From: Scolanthus callimorphus
Lineage: Eukaryota > Cnidaria > Anthozoa > Actiniaria > Edwardsiidae
DNA length: 64,000 nucleotides
Assembly: GCA_033964015.1 (NCBI GenBank)
Contig: JAWWUD010000052.1
Location: forward strand, 744,001-808,000
Direction: 5' to 3'
Shown here one piece after another: positions 46,102-57,102 of this stretch; positions within the stretch are counted from its first letter, which is position 1; every line of letters begins with the position of its first letter. The translations under genes were made by a program, and so were the position numbers. The notes under the pieces are model-generated. The model had not been told where the DNA came from, made no database searches, and worked only from the letters and a program-made list of their open reading frames with translations.

Positions 46102-46297
46102 TAGACCTCCTCAGCTTGGGCGTAATGTTGTCCCATTTCAGATCACCTGGCATTCCCCTGAGTATTCTTTGTTTGTTTTTCTGCTACGCACCAAAGGATA
46201 TATGAATATGGAAGCAACCCAAACAAAGAAAGATTATTCAAATGAATGCCACGTGATCTGAAATGGGACAACATTACGCCCAAGCTGAGGAGGTCTA
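46102..46297. mobile_element. TAGACC MITE, nested copy
   Basis: A full palindrome from TAGACCTCCTCAGCTTGGGC to GCCCAAGCTGAGGAGGTCTA. Inserted in the piggyBac-like MITE after CAACGAA. Confidence 0.92.
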
Positions 46298-46349
46298 TTA
46301 CGTGTAGTAATCGTGAAATAGCCACCAAAAACAAAAAGCTTTGTTATTC

Positions 46350-46720
46350 ATTGGGCTGTTCCATAAAAAAATTGTACCCCCCCTATCGAGGAACTCCAAA
46401 TTTTCAGAAAAAAGCTCTACCCCTGTGGAAATTCCAGACTTCTGTACAACCCCTGTGGAAATTTGAAGCAACCCCTGTGGAAATTCTTCATTCTCTTGTG
46501 TGCCTGTAGAAATTCCACAGCTGCAAATGAATACCCTGTGGAAATTCCAGGGTAAAATGGATGACCCTGTGGAAATTCCAGGGTCAAAATCGCGCACCAC
46601 GTGGAAATTCCAGGATCAAAATCGACAAAGCCTGTGGAAATTCCAGGGCCAAACACAGCGACCCTGTGGAATTTCCAGGTTCCTCGATATGGGGGTACAA
46701 TTTTTTTGGGAACAGCCCAT
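46350..46720. mobile_element. GGGCTGTTCC MITE carrying a GGAAATTCC array
   Basis: Ends GGGCTGTTCCATAAAAAAAT (then TGTACCCCC) and GGGGGTACAATTTTTTTGGG (then AACAGCCC). Between 46420 and 46680 there are nine units of the form CCTGTGGAAATTCCAG(GG), with variable spacers of about 5-20 nt. Units lie near 46420, 46450, 46471, 46504, 46540, 46568, 46599, 46630 and 46661. Most of the short ORFs here (GISTG or EFPQG repeats) are products of this array. Confidence 0.85.
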
Positions 46721-46775
46721 TTACCGAATTCAATCGCAAATATTGCGATTGACAAAATGGAGGCTGAATGAGGCT

Positions 46776-47014
46776 CTTTAATGAGGCTCAGTCAGCCGCC
46801 ATTTTGACAGCATAGCAACATACCAAGTCGGAGAAAGCATCCATTTCCATCGGCTGATTTAGAGAATATAGAGCAATGTTCTCGATTGAATTTAGTAAAT
46901 CAAATCTGAAACTTTGTTTTTGGATGTTTATTAAGAGATTTCTACACGTTATTCGTCTTCTAATATCGAACGAAAACAATAAAAAAGGAGTGGCTGACAC
47001 GGTCTCTTTAAATG
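46776..47014 (-). mobile_element. piggyBac-like MITE, inverted neighbour copy
   Basis: Runs from TTAATGAGGCTCAGTCAGCC to GGAGTGGCTGACACGGTCTCTTTAA, opposite in orientation to the copy ending at 46780 and sharing or abutting its TTAA. Confidence 0.75.
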
Positions 47015-47039
47015 ACAAATGTTGCATTGGCATTGGCAG

Positions 47040-47180
47040 GACCCCGTAACTAAAGCTACATCTCAACAAGGACATATGTAGCGCAATATTTCTCGTGTGA
47101 CTAAATTGGAAAGAATGAAGGACACTTGTCCGACTACAATGTTGCGCGTTATGTGTCCTACGATGTTTAGCCACGCCCTA
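47040..47180. repeat. Diverged copy related to the 7261-7462 palindrome
   Basis: Shares GGACATATGTAGCGCAA, TTTCTCGTGTGACTAAA, ACAATGTTGCGCG and TGTGTCCTA...TTTAGCCACG. Symmetry is imperfect. Confidence 0.65.
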
Positions 47181-47218
47181 GTCTATCTGAACTTGGTACG
47201 TTCCCCGGGAGCTGAAGC

Positions 47219-47546
47219 CTAAAGGCCGGTTTACACTTGCGATTTTTGTTGCATTTGTCGCGGCGATTTTTCTCGCGCGAGTTGCAATTCCAACTCTCTA
47301 ATGTAAACGAGATGCAAATCCGGTGCGATTTCTGTGCTCTCTTTTCTTCAAATCGCATCAAGTTGCAACGAGTTTCGAACATGTTTGAAATCTCCGCGAC
47401 ATCATGCGACAAAATTTGCAGTCGGTCGCGCCGAGTTGCATCTAGTTTACATTAGCAATTTTGAGTTGACGCGTACGTGCGAGAAAAATCGCCGCGACTC
47501 GCGCGACAAAATTGCAGCAAAAATTCCAAGTGTAAACTGGCCTTAA
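47219..47546. mobile_element. MITE with AAAGGCCGGTTTACAC ends
   Basis: AAAGGCCGGTTTACACTTG at the left pairs with CAAGTGTAAACTGGCCTT at the right. The inside has several inverted pairs (TTGTCGCGGCGATTTTTC / GAAAAATCGCCGCGAC). End type is common among animal hAT-like MITEs. Confidence 0.88.
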
Positions 47547-48230
47547 AACAGACCTATCGGCTGTTGTTACATTTCATTGGAGCAGGGACTGGTTTTTAAG
47601 GACCCGTGGGAACCCTAGAGAGGTCCAGGGATATGCTCCTCCAGAGAAAGGCTAAAATGTTAAGCATCGAAGATGGCTTACAATGTATTAAAATGCGCCT
47701 GCAACTAGATCTTGATTAAAAGCCGCTCAGTCAACTAGTCCTCGATATCCACAGGGAATTTCTGCAGAAACCCAACTGAAATTTCCCATGGCACACGCAT
47801 AGGAAGTGTTCAGAATTCACATGGATAGCGCGCAATGGGAAATCCGAACACTTCCAATTCCTCTACCATGGGATATTCAGCTTTTCCCACGGATGGGTTT
47901 CGGCAGAAATTCCCTGTGATCGTTCCCAGGAGGCTTTAGATACTGACGAGACCAGAAGTCCTGGTCTGAAAAAAGAAATGCGAGCAGGAATGTCGACCAA
48001 TCAGAATCGGGCGACGATTGTCTGACGCCAGAGACTACCTCTGGGAATGATATTGGCCACTCTTTTTGTTATTGTTTTTCATTCGCGATATTAGAGTAGA
48101 ATTGCGTGCATAAATCTTGTAAACCGACAATATTGCACAGCATTCTCTAAATCAGCCGATGGAAATGGATGTGCTTTCTCTGATGGAAATGGATGTGCTT
48201 TCTCTGAGCCTGCCAACCGGCTCTCTACTG
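47547..48230. repeat. Foldback 47752-47925 and piggyBac-like fragment
   Basis: CACAGGGAATTTCTGC pairs with GCAGAAATTCCCTGTG, and TTTCCCATGG / GGAAGTGTTC pair inward. At 48060-48220 a fragment of the piggyBac-like MITE (AAATCAGCCGATGGAAATGG) carries a 26-bp tandem duplication. Confidence 0.65.
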
Positions 48231-49073
48231 TTTTTTTTTTTCGGATAGTTTTTTGGCGAGCGGGATTTCTGTGTCATTTCAATGTTCAATATTTCCTACG
48301 TTATATTTTACATCAAATAAAAATTACTGATGATAATAAACATGACTGAATGTGCGAGAATGCTATTGTATTCTATGAAATAGAATTTCTATCAAAATGT
48401 ATTTGAAAACTACGTTTACAACCATATTAGTCCGTGGGCCAGCGGGTGAAACCCTCCCCCCCCCTGCGGGACTTTTGGAGACATATGCCGTTTTGAAGCT
48501 TGGCCCGAGGGTGTTTCAAAATGGGTTGTTTGCAATCGCGCCGTTGGTGGGTGTGGCCGTACGGCCGTATTCTTTGTTTCTCCAGAAAACCACAGGGTAC
48601 CCGTGTATTTTCTTTTTGTTTATTTTTTCCCATGGCTTTAAGACGAACGTTGCATGAAATAAATGCTGCAAACGTAATCGTCGGAAGATTCTCTACACTA
48701 CCCATTAGGTAAGTGGCTCACATAAGCATTAGAAGTAGCTACTGCGCATGCGTATGTGTGCTACAACTCACAGTCCCAAAATAGTGTGTTATTGAACGGT
48801 AAACTTTGGTCACAAAAAGAGCAAACAATGTATGGAAGTTATTTACTGTTGAATAAAACTTTTTGCCAGCACTGCGTCCAGTTTGAAGTTTTATTAACGT
48901 TAAATAGCATTGAGACAGACGTATTCTTACGTGCCACAAAACAGTATATCACATATTTTCAGCAATAGTTTGCCCCAACGATGTCAGAGATTGTACCTCG
49001 TGATGTTATTTAATCAGCTGAAGGTGCTGAAGAACGTCTATACGCCAAAGACTTCACTGTCAGCAGGCTTGAG

Positions 49074-49575
49074 TAGGGGTAGCGAATAGTCCCTAAAAAT
49101 ATCAAGAGTCTCGCCAAATTTTAGCAGAGTCTCGGAATCTCGGAATGTTTAACCTGCATCTCGGAATCTTGGATTTCGTCCTCAAACTTCTAAATACAGT
49201 AAATATATGAGCTGACATGTTTCTTCAGTCTCGGGCTCGGATTTTAAACTGCCAGTCTCGGCTTCCGGCAAGTCTCGGAATTCGCTACCCCTTGGTGTCT
49301 CCTGGAATGGCGTGGACATAACTATACCAACCATCAATAGGCACGTCAAGTCCTATGGGGACACAAGGGTAGCGAATGGTAAATCCAAGACTTGCCGAGA
49401 CGCCGAGACTGGCAGTTTAAAATCCGAAAAAATATCAGCTCATATATTTACTGTATTAGAAGTTTGAGGACGAAATCCGAGATTGCGAGACGCACGTTAA
49501 AATTTCCGAGATTGCGAGACTCTGCTAAAATTTGGTGAGACTCTTGATATTTTAGGGACCATTCGCTACCCACAA
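49074..49575. repeat. Head-to-head GGGTAGCGAAT elements
   Basis: Two related blocks, 49074-49290 and 49365-49573, lie in inverted orientation. Each is bounded by GGGTAGCGAAT and ATTCGCTACCC. Inside are repeats of TCTCGGAATCTCGG. Confidence 0.85.
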
Positions 49576-50330
49576 TCTAGACTTAGTAGGAACTAGTCAT
49601 TCTACTGTAGATGGTACCAATTAAACAGGGCACAAGGGCAACTAAACAGTTAACATGCATCTATTTAAGGTAACCAGGTGGTAGAAACAAGCTACAAAGA
49701 CAAAAGAAAGTCGCAGCTACAGCAGAGCGAAAAGCTAGGACACTAAAAATGTCGTAAATACAAGACAAGCTATAGGTGAATATAGCCATATAGCGTTTTC
49801 CCCTTGGAGCGTTTTCCCGTTATAACGTTTTCCCTTGGAGCTGTTCCATGGGCTTTCACCACTGCTGACGGTGTCCTGTAAAGACAGAGAAAGCGCAGAT
49901 GCATGTTCTTGAAGGTACATCACATCACTGTAATGACAACTGACTACATGGCATGCTCTTCTACGACCACTTGTTGCACTGCGTCATGGCACATTCGCAG
50001 AGCTCGTGATGACTGTCTTTTACCATTCACCAAAAGCACAGCGCGTGAACAGTCACACACACATACCACTGACAACTAAGGGCTGGACGACAAGAGGGCC
50101 ATCCATGAAGGTGCCGAGAGATTGTAAGGCATTTCTAGGCAATGTGGAGCACTCGCAATACCGCAAGACTACTTGGACGTACAGTCATCGTTATTACTGA
50201 GGGAAGCTGTGTGCGCTTAAAAAGTGTGAACGTGATGATCACCATCACTGCAGCACTGCAGATAATTTAGCAGAAGAGTCTATAGTCAGAAAAAGTCCGT
50301 CTCTTTATTTTCACAGAAAATTGTCGGCTA
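49576..50330. other. No gene seen
   Basis: Contains GCGTTTTCCC(C/G)TTGGAGC repeats near 49793-49840. No coding signal. Confidence 0.35.
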
Positions 50331-50800
50331 GAAATTTGGTGAAAGGTCTTGGTTCGCGAGGGAGATAGCCACCACACAGACGCGCGGCTCTGCGTTGGAC
50401 GATTTTAATTCTCGACCTCTTGTGTTAACTGAGCTGTGTATGGGTCCCATGCGCTTGATGTATATTCTAGAAGTGGTCTTACTAGGCCAAAATAAGCAGC
50501 TTGCTTTTGATCGCGAGTACATGTCGCGAGATTGCGCCTGAAGAGGCCCAGCAGCTTGCTCGCATGACACACGATGTCGCAAGTGCCGATTCCATTGTAA
50601 ATCACAGGAAATCGTGGATGACGCCTAGGTACTTTTTGGTGTGCTTGACAAATTCAAGAGGACAGTCCCCAAGGAAGTACAAGTCGGGGAAATTATGACG
50701 AGTTCTTCTGGTAATCCTCATCATCTTGCATTTCCTATGCGCAAAGCTCATGCAAGCATGGCCTTTTCCAGCGTTGTTTTGCGGGTTCAACGTTTTAAAT
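50331..50800 (-). pseudogene. Non-LTR retrotransposon reverse transcriptase fragment
   Basis: The minus strand reads, in two frames, RKCKMMRITRRTRHNF then CPLEFVKHTKKYLGV, then (after a stop) ASKLLGLFRRNLATC and YFGLVRPLLEYTSSAWDPY. These are the last conserved RT blocks of Jockey/CR1-like elements (LGFLRRNL, LVRPxLEYxxxVWDP). Stops and frameshifts show it is dead. Confidence 0.85.
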
Positions 50801-51286
50801 TTTATCAAATTGTTAACAGAAAACTTCAAACTGGACGCAGCGCTGGCAAAAAGTTTTATTCAACAGTAAATAACTTCCATACATTGTTTGCCCTTGTTGT
50901 GACCAAAGTTTACCACACATTTTGGGACTGTGAGTTGTAGCACACATACGCATGCGCAGTAGCTACTTCTAATGCTTATGTGAGCCACTTACCTAATGGG
51001 TAGTGTAGAGAATCTTCCGACGATTTCGATTGCAGCATTTATTTCATGCAACGTTCGTTTTAAAGCCATGGGAAAAAATAAACAAAAAGAAAATACGCGG
51101 GTACCCTGTGGTTTTCTGGAGAAACAAAGAATACGGCCGTACGGCCACACCCACCAACGGCGCGATTGCAAACAACCCATTTTGAAACACCCTCGGGCCA
51201 AGCTTCAAAACGGCATATGTCTCCAAAAGTCCCGCAGGCGGGGGGGGGGGGGGGGGGGAGGGTTTCACCCGCTGGCCCACGGACTA

Positions 51287-51530
51287 TATGACTAAGAAAT
51301 ACATAAATCCGTACACTGCGCGCGAAAAACCCACTGGGATAAAATCCACTTCTTTGGGGCAAAAACCCAGTGGGAAAAGGACCCTGCAGTGTACAACTCC
51401 GAGGGCTAGAGTTTTAATCCTAACCATGAGAATACATATATATTTTTTAATTTTAGACTATAAAAAGTGAAATTTGGTCACAGTAAAACGTCTCGTTTTG
51501 CTGTTCAACAAGCGAGAGAAAGCTCGCTAA
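51287..51530. other. Spacer between two large foldbacks
   Basis: Contains CCCACTGGGATAAAATCC and CCCAGTGGGAAAAGGACC, a short imperfect inverted pair. No gene. Confidence 0.4.
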
Positions 51531-54479
51531 TTTAAGAGCGTCCGTCTGTAAATATCACCTATAGGCTTCAGAATGCAAAAATTCAAAATCGCTCAAATTT
51601 GGTCAGAAGTTAGGTCATTATGATCTATTCATGCTGTCCAACTTTCAGATCGATCTGATAAATACAGAGCGGGGGCGGAGAAGAAAGCCAGTTCATCGAA
51701 TTAATTATCGATTTTTCCGCATTTTTCACCTACTTCGAAATATGGCCAAAAACTCTTCTAAATTGATCAGCACGTCAAACAATCGGTTTATATCCTTGTA
51801 GGTAAGATAACAAGCTTTCGATTGAGTGGTTTTAAAACTCTTTCTGGTGAAAGATAAATATTTTAGCGATTTTTAAACATTTTTTCGTTTTTTCCTAAGG
51901 CCCAAACCGGGGGCTTATATCTCCGATGATATCTGGAATTGTCGAACTTTGAAATATTGGCGAGGAAAAACAATGTTTCTGCTTTCAATTTATCAAATAA
52001 AATTTTGTGGCAATCAAAATCGCGAAGTTCTATGACGCGGAATTCAACCCCTGTTGAGCGCTAAATAGCGCTACGATTTCCAGGAACTGGAGGTCACGAA
52101 CTACAAAAACATGCACATACCTGGTCGCAAATCGCCAAAACCACGGTGAATAAACCCTCTCAGATGGCAAAACACTGGTATTGTTTCATTCCGAGACGAT
52201 GCAAGACGTCCAGGCATAATTATTCAGCTTCTTCGAGCATTTTCCCCAAGACACAAAGTAAACAGATTTATATCACCGATCGAACTCCTGGCTATTCGGC
52301 ACATTTTATGGAAATTGAGCCACTTCTAAACCCTCCCTAAGAAGAAAGAATACTTTCCTTCCTTAGAGTTAAAATCCGGAGCTGACTTTCTACGGAAAAT
52401 CAGGCAAAGCAGCGCGATTCCCACGAGTGAACATGTTTTGGCTCAAGTGTCATGTCGTGTGATATTGCGTTACCACCACAGGAATCCCGAGAGCCTCGAA
52501 AATAAACTTGTGATGATAAACGGTAATATATTTAAAACTTAAATATATCCGCGGTAAAAAGAAAGGAAGGACATTTTTGTGGGAAGAACAATTTGAATGG
52601 AAATTGCAACTCCTGATATTCGTACGACATGGCTAGTAATCAGCTAGGTTCTATTCCTATGGCCGTCAAGTGCAACCACATTTCTAATTGTCACATTCAT
52701 TCTTAGGGACTGTTCGTTAATTACGTCGCAGGGGGGGCTGGTGGTTTTATAGGGGGGGGGGGGGGGGGGGTAAATTTTGCAGAACGTCGAAAAATTTGGG
52801 GGTAAATTTTTAGAACACGCGAAACTTTTGGGGGGTGCATTTCAGTGTCATGCAAATTTTCAACAGGCTAGGATTGAGATTGAGTGCGATTGCGTGAATC
52901 GCAGAACACTATATTGAATGCGGATGATTTCTGCTGAACTTCTCTTCTCTTTTCTTGCCATTTTAGAGCTTGTTCTACCGGTACATCCTCGTCAACAATC
53001 GTACTTACTTCAGACGCCATTTGGAAAATAGAAGTCTGATACTAGCTTTGGATTAGCGCGCAGGGGGAGGGGGGTAAAATTTCAAATAGCCGTTTTTCGA
53101 AGGGGGTAGAAATTAAAACTACTTTTTTTGTACGGGGGTAAGTTTTCAGAAAACCTACAAGCAGAAAAAACCACCAGCCCCCACTGCGACGTAATTAACG
53201 AACAGTCCCTTAGGCGTGACTAGAATATTAACCGTTCCCCGCGAAAAACAACTCCACATAGAAAGATATATGAACAGTCGCAAATGCTCATTGTTCTGAA
53301 TGCTAGTAATCTCTTACACACGTACCGAACAAGCGGAAAAAGCGATTGCGAAAGAAAGATCTTCTTGCGCCACCCTGCTGGGGATGAAACCCAAAGTCAC
53401 TGTCGCGTTATATATATTTATTTATTTTTGCTGAAAAGCCAGTTTCGAGGCTCTATAGAGCGCTCTCGGGATTCCTGTGGTGGTTTATCATCACAAGAGC
53501 TCTTGTCATCAAAAGTTTATTTTCGAAGGCTCTCGGGATTCCTGTGGTGGTAACGCAATATCACACGACATGACACTTGAGCCAAAACATGTTCACTCGT
53601 GGGAATCTTCACTCGTGGGAATCGCGCTGCTTTGCCTGATTTTCCGTAGAAAATCAGCTCAGGAATTCAACTCTAAGGAAGGAAAGTATTCTTTCTTCTT
53701 AGGGAGGGTTTAGAAGTGGCTCAATTTCCATAAATGTGCCGAATAGCCTGAAGTTCGATCGGTGATATTATCTGTTTACTTTGTGTCTTGGGGAAAAATG
53801 CTCGAAGAAGCTGAATAATTATGCCTGGACGTCCTGCATCGTTTTGGAATGAAACAATACCAGTGTTTTGCCATCTGAGAGGGTTTATTCACCGTGGTTT
53901 TGGCGATTTGCGACCAGGTATGTGCATGTTTTTGTAGTTCGTGACCTCCAGTTCCTGGAAATCGTAGTGCTATTTAGCGCTCAACAGGGGTTGAATTCCG
54001 CGTCATAGAACTTCGCGATTTTGATTGCCACAAAATTTTATTTGATAATTTGAAAGCAGAAACATTGCTTTTCCTCGCCAATATTTCAAAGTTCGACAAT
54101 TTCAGATATCATCGGAGATATAAGCCCCCGGTTTGGGCCTTAGGAAAAAACGAAAAAATGTTTAAAAATCGCTAAAATATTTATCTTTCACCAGAAAGAG
54201 TTATCTTATCTACAAGGATATAAACCGATTGTGTGACGTGCTGATCAATTTAGAAGAGTTTTTGGCCATATTTCGAAGTAGGTGAAAAATGCGAAAAATC
54301 GATAATTAATTCGATGAACTGGCTTTCTTCTTCGCCCCCGCTCTGTATTTATCAGATCGATCTGAAAGTTGGACAGCATGAATATATCATAATGACCTAA
54401 CTTCTGACCAAATTTGAGCGATTTTGAATTTTTGCATTCTGAAGCCTATAGGTGATATTTACAGACGGACGCTCTTAAA
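51531..54479. mobile_element. Giant foldback, about 1-kb inverted arms
   Basis: The left arm (51531 to about 52525) and right arm (about 53478 to 54479) are inverted copies. Outer ends are TTTAAGAGCGTCCGTCTGTA and TACAGACGGACGCTCTTAAA. Inner ends are ACCACCACAGGAATCCCGAG and CTCGGGATTCCTGTGGTGGT. Divergence by eye is a few percent, with small indels; part of the right inner end is duplicated. No transposase or RT motif was seen in the arms. A transcript across it would fold into a dsRNA of about 1 kb. Confidence 0.88.
52709..53211. mobile_element. GGGACTGTTCG MITE at the centre of the foldback
   Basis: GGGACTGTTCGTTAATTACG and GCAGGGGGGGCTGGTGGTTTT on the left pair with AAAACCACCAGC... and CGTAATTAACGAACAGTCCC on the right. 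TTA borders both ends, a 3-bp target fitting PIF/Harbinger elements. A G-run lies near 52753-52770. Confidence 0.88.
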
Positions 54480-54899
54480 CAATGTATATATAGCCGAAAT
54501 GAACAATGAAGGCTATCCATAATAGAAGGGAAGCTACGGACCGCAATGAAAACGCCTTCCTACTCACGTTGTTACGTAGGAAAGCATTATTTCTCTCACC
54601 TACCTGTCTGTCACTGTTGCCTGCACGCCACTCGTAGCCATTTCCGCCTTCCCGTCATGCCTCCCTGCCTTTTCCCGCTCTTTTATCCGCTTCCGGTGGT
54701 ACAAGTACTCGACGTGAGGCGCGGTTACCATGCGGGAATATTCTGTGTAGCTAGGGAAATTACTGTAAAGAGATAAACGAATAGCGGAACAAACGTTTCC
54801 TTTAAATGCTTTTTATTTTTCGCGAAGCATAAGTAGCTTTCGGAAAATTGAATCCATTTCCTAAAACCGCTTGTACCACAGCAAATAAATATATGCTAT
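54480..54899. other. No recognisable gene
   Basis: The 76-codon ORF at 54546 has no splice or homology support that I can give. Confidence 0.3.
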
Positions 54900-55007
54900 T
54901 TACCGGCTTTGTCGGTTCGTATAGGGAAAAAATGTGACCGAGGGCTGGAAAATGATTTTTCCAGGTCGAGGTCACAGTTTTCCCCTATACGGACCAACAA
55001 AGCCGTC
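54900..55007. mobile_element. Short palindromic MITE
   Basis: CGGCTTTGTCGGTTCGTATAG through TGTGACC pairs with GGTCACAG through CTATACGGACCAACAAAGCCG. It abuts, and probably interrupts, the RT fragment that follows. Confidence 0.88.
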
Positions 55008-55493
55008 TACTTAACAACTGTAAGACCGTCACTTGAGTATGGGGTACAGGTTTGGCAAAGTATACCTGAATGTCTGTCCACTAAGTTAGAATCGATACAA
55101 AAACGGGCCCTTCGTATTATTTATCCATCATATAGTTATGAAGATACCCTCAGGTTCACGCGTATTAAGTAGTCTAAAAGAGCGAAGGGTGGAGCTATGT
55201 CGCAAGTACATGGAAAAGATTGCCCACAAAGACCACCCGATCAACTTTCTCTCACCTAAAGAACATGCTGTAACATCGCATAACTATAACTTACGCCCAA
55301 AGAAAACTGCCTGTAGGACACATGGCTCTTGTAGTTTTATAAAGCTTCGCCATTAGCTTTTAGTTTCCAAGGATATCATTATTATTATCATATTCATGTA
55401 TATAGTGTTGCATATAGATAGTTTTCCATTGTTGTATATATATTTTTAACCATGTAATTCAGTTTTTACTGCAAATTATTAAAAAAAAACGAC

Positions 55494-55524
<31 letters not shown>

Positions 55525-55525
55525 A
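55008..55525 (+). pseudogene. Non-LTR retrotransposon RT C-terminus with ATT tail
   Basis: Reads VYLTTVRPSLEYGVQVW, then KLESIQKRALRIIYPSYSYE, then in the next frame LKERRVELCRKYMEKI and YNLRPKKTACRTHGSCSFI. These are the RT 3' blocks (VRPxLEYGxxVW, IQKRALRIIxP, LxERRxxLC). One frameshift lies near 55165. The AT-rich tail ends in (ATT)n at 55493-55520. Confidence 0.88.
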
Positions 55526-55693
55526 ATAACTTTTTTTTTCCAACTCTAAAATTAGATTTTTTCGATGAATACAAGCGCGCGCAAAAAAAGTCAATGTGTA
55601 GAACAAACTTGACGCGTATTTATTTGGAACTGAAGGCAAGATTCAATTTGAATTGCTAAAAATAATAGATCCGACACTCAGACTTATTTGAAA

Positions 55694-55897
55694 TAGACCT
55701 CCTCGGCTTGCATGGGCGTAATGTTTTTCCAATTTCATTTGATGTGTCATTCATTTCAATAATATTTCTTTGTTTCATGCTCTAATATATTATTCATTAT
55801 CTTTCGGTGTATCGCAGAAAAAGAAAGAAAGAATACTCCGTGGAATACTCACGTGATCTGAAATGGGAAAACATTACTCCCAAGCCGAGGAGATCTA
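55694..55897. mobile_element. TAGACC MITE, diverged copy
   Basis: TAGACCTCCTCGGCTTGCAT at the left and CAAGCCGAGGAGATCTA at the right. The centre has lost part of the arm symmetry. It is the most diverged of the three full-length copies. Confidence 0.85.
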
Positions 55898-57102
55898 TTG
55901 AAGGCATGGGTTTCATGAAATTTCATTTGAACAATTTTCATTAAAAATTTTAATAAAAACGTGAAGACCTCGCGCCCGTTTCTCGAATTAACGCCCGAGA
56001 ACTTTGTTTTGAAATTTTTATGGATTTATCAAAAGTTTTTCGTTTTCTTTTTTACCCTGCTTATTTGAATAGTCTATAACTCCCTTTCTTTTTTTGCCTG
56101 AATACTTGATTCAGAAATCATTTCGCCAAGCAGAAATTAAGTTTGATTTTCTACGGGCGTACTTATTGCATGTGGTTGTTCAAATCGCAGGAATATTTCG
56201 ATGTTATTTGATGTAAATAAATACTTGGATGTTATTCGAAGTAAATAAAATACTTCGATGTTATTTGATGTAAATAAAACATTTCGATGTAACTTGTTAT
56301 AAATAAAATTGCATTGAATTGATGGTCACGGTTTTTGTAGCCAGACTGAAACATCCCCATCGCGCCACTTTAATTAATTTAGGGTGATCTTCTTTTCTAT
56401 ACTCAGTTTAACCCGTTCAAAAAAACATCTACTAAATCATTTATGCAAACACTGAATGCGTAAATAAAAGTTAAATAAAACGCTAAGAAGGTTTCAAGAA
56501 ATTTTAAATTGCTTGAAATGTGGCTTTTTGCATTAGAAGTCTTTTACGTTAAAACGTATATTAAAGTCGCAAAGTGTAATCAATCTTCTTAGTGCCATGG
56601 TGTCTAAGAACATCATTGTGAAAAATGTAAAATATTAAAAGCGTGAAAACTAACAACCTGTGATGTGTCTTAACTATTTCATATTTCAAATCGCAGGATG
56701 TAAGTTTAATGTCCCTGAGACAAAGGCCAAGACAGCTGTCATCAAAATGAGGTGATATTAAAAATCAAGTGTAAACAATCGTAGCTTGTATTAAATGAAG
56801 ATGTCGAGTGCACAAGGAAAACTACTGTATTATATCTCTTCCTGGGACAAGATGATCGATAGGTTCAACATGGTAAAGATCTCTGGTACAAATGTCTATA
56901 AGAACCACCCTCAAAGAGCGAAAAACCCAAGACCCAATTCCCGTATAAAAGAAGTAGACTACTGAAGCCTAACGCAAGTAATCACTGTTTGATTCCAATT
57001 AAGACGTCTGAGAAGAGAAACAAATATCAGTCGCACAAAGGCAATCGGCTTGCTGACGGCCTGTAGAACGCCCACAGTGAATCTAATGCTAACAAATTCA
57101 CA
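55898..57102. other. AT-rich upstream region of the receptor gene
   Basis: At 56205-56300, a three-fold repeat of TTCGATGTTATTTGATGTAAATAAA-type sequence. Otherwise unassigned; may hold distal promoter of the gene at 57647. Confidence 0.45.

Larger units (their letters stand above)
46044..46780 (+). mobile_element. piggyBac-like MITE with two nested insertions
   Basis: Begins TTAAATAGCC...GTCAGCCACTCCTTTG and ends AAATGGAGGCTGAATGAGGCTCTTTAA, as in the simple copy 33935-34146. It is split by the TAGACC MITE (46102-46297) and by a GGGCTGTTCC MITE (about 46350-46720). Confidence 0.78.
48428..51286. mobile_element. Composite element with about 475-bp inverted arms
   Basis: The left arm 48428-48902 and the right arm 50812-51286 are near-identical in inverted orientation (AGTCCGTGGGCCAGCGGGTG at the outer left, CACCCGCTGGCCCACGGACT at the outer right; CCAGTTTGAAG / CTTCAAACTGG at the inner ends). 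They enclose about 1.9 kb. The left has a C-run of 9 where the right has a G-run of more than 15. The interior holds another foldback and an RT fragment. It may be a large foldback transposon, or two copies of a solo element that trapped other DNA. Confidence 0.85.

Noticed and set aside
46415..46680. CRISPR-like array of spaced repeats
   Set aside because: Repeats are short, spacers uneven, the locus is inside a MITE in an animal-type genome, and no cas genes exist.
48500..48712. Conserved ORF also present at 50989-51201
   Set aside because: Present only because the two arms are inverted copies; no recognised domain. The strong donor after it is kept as a note in the findings.
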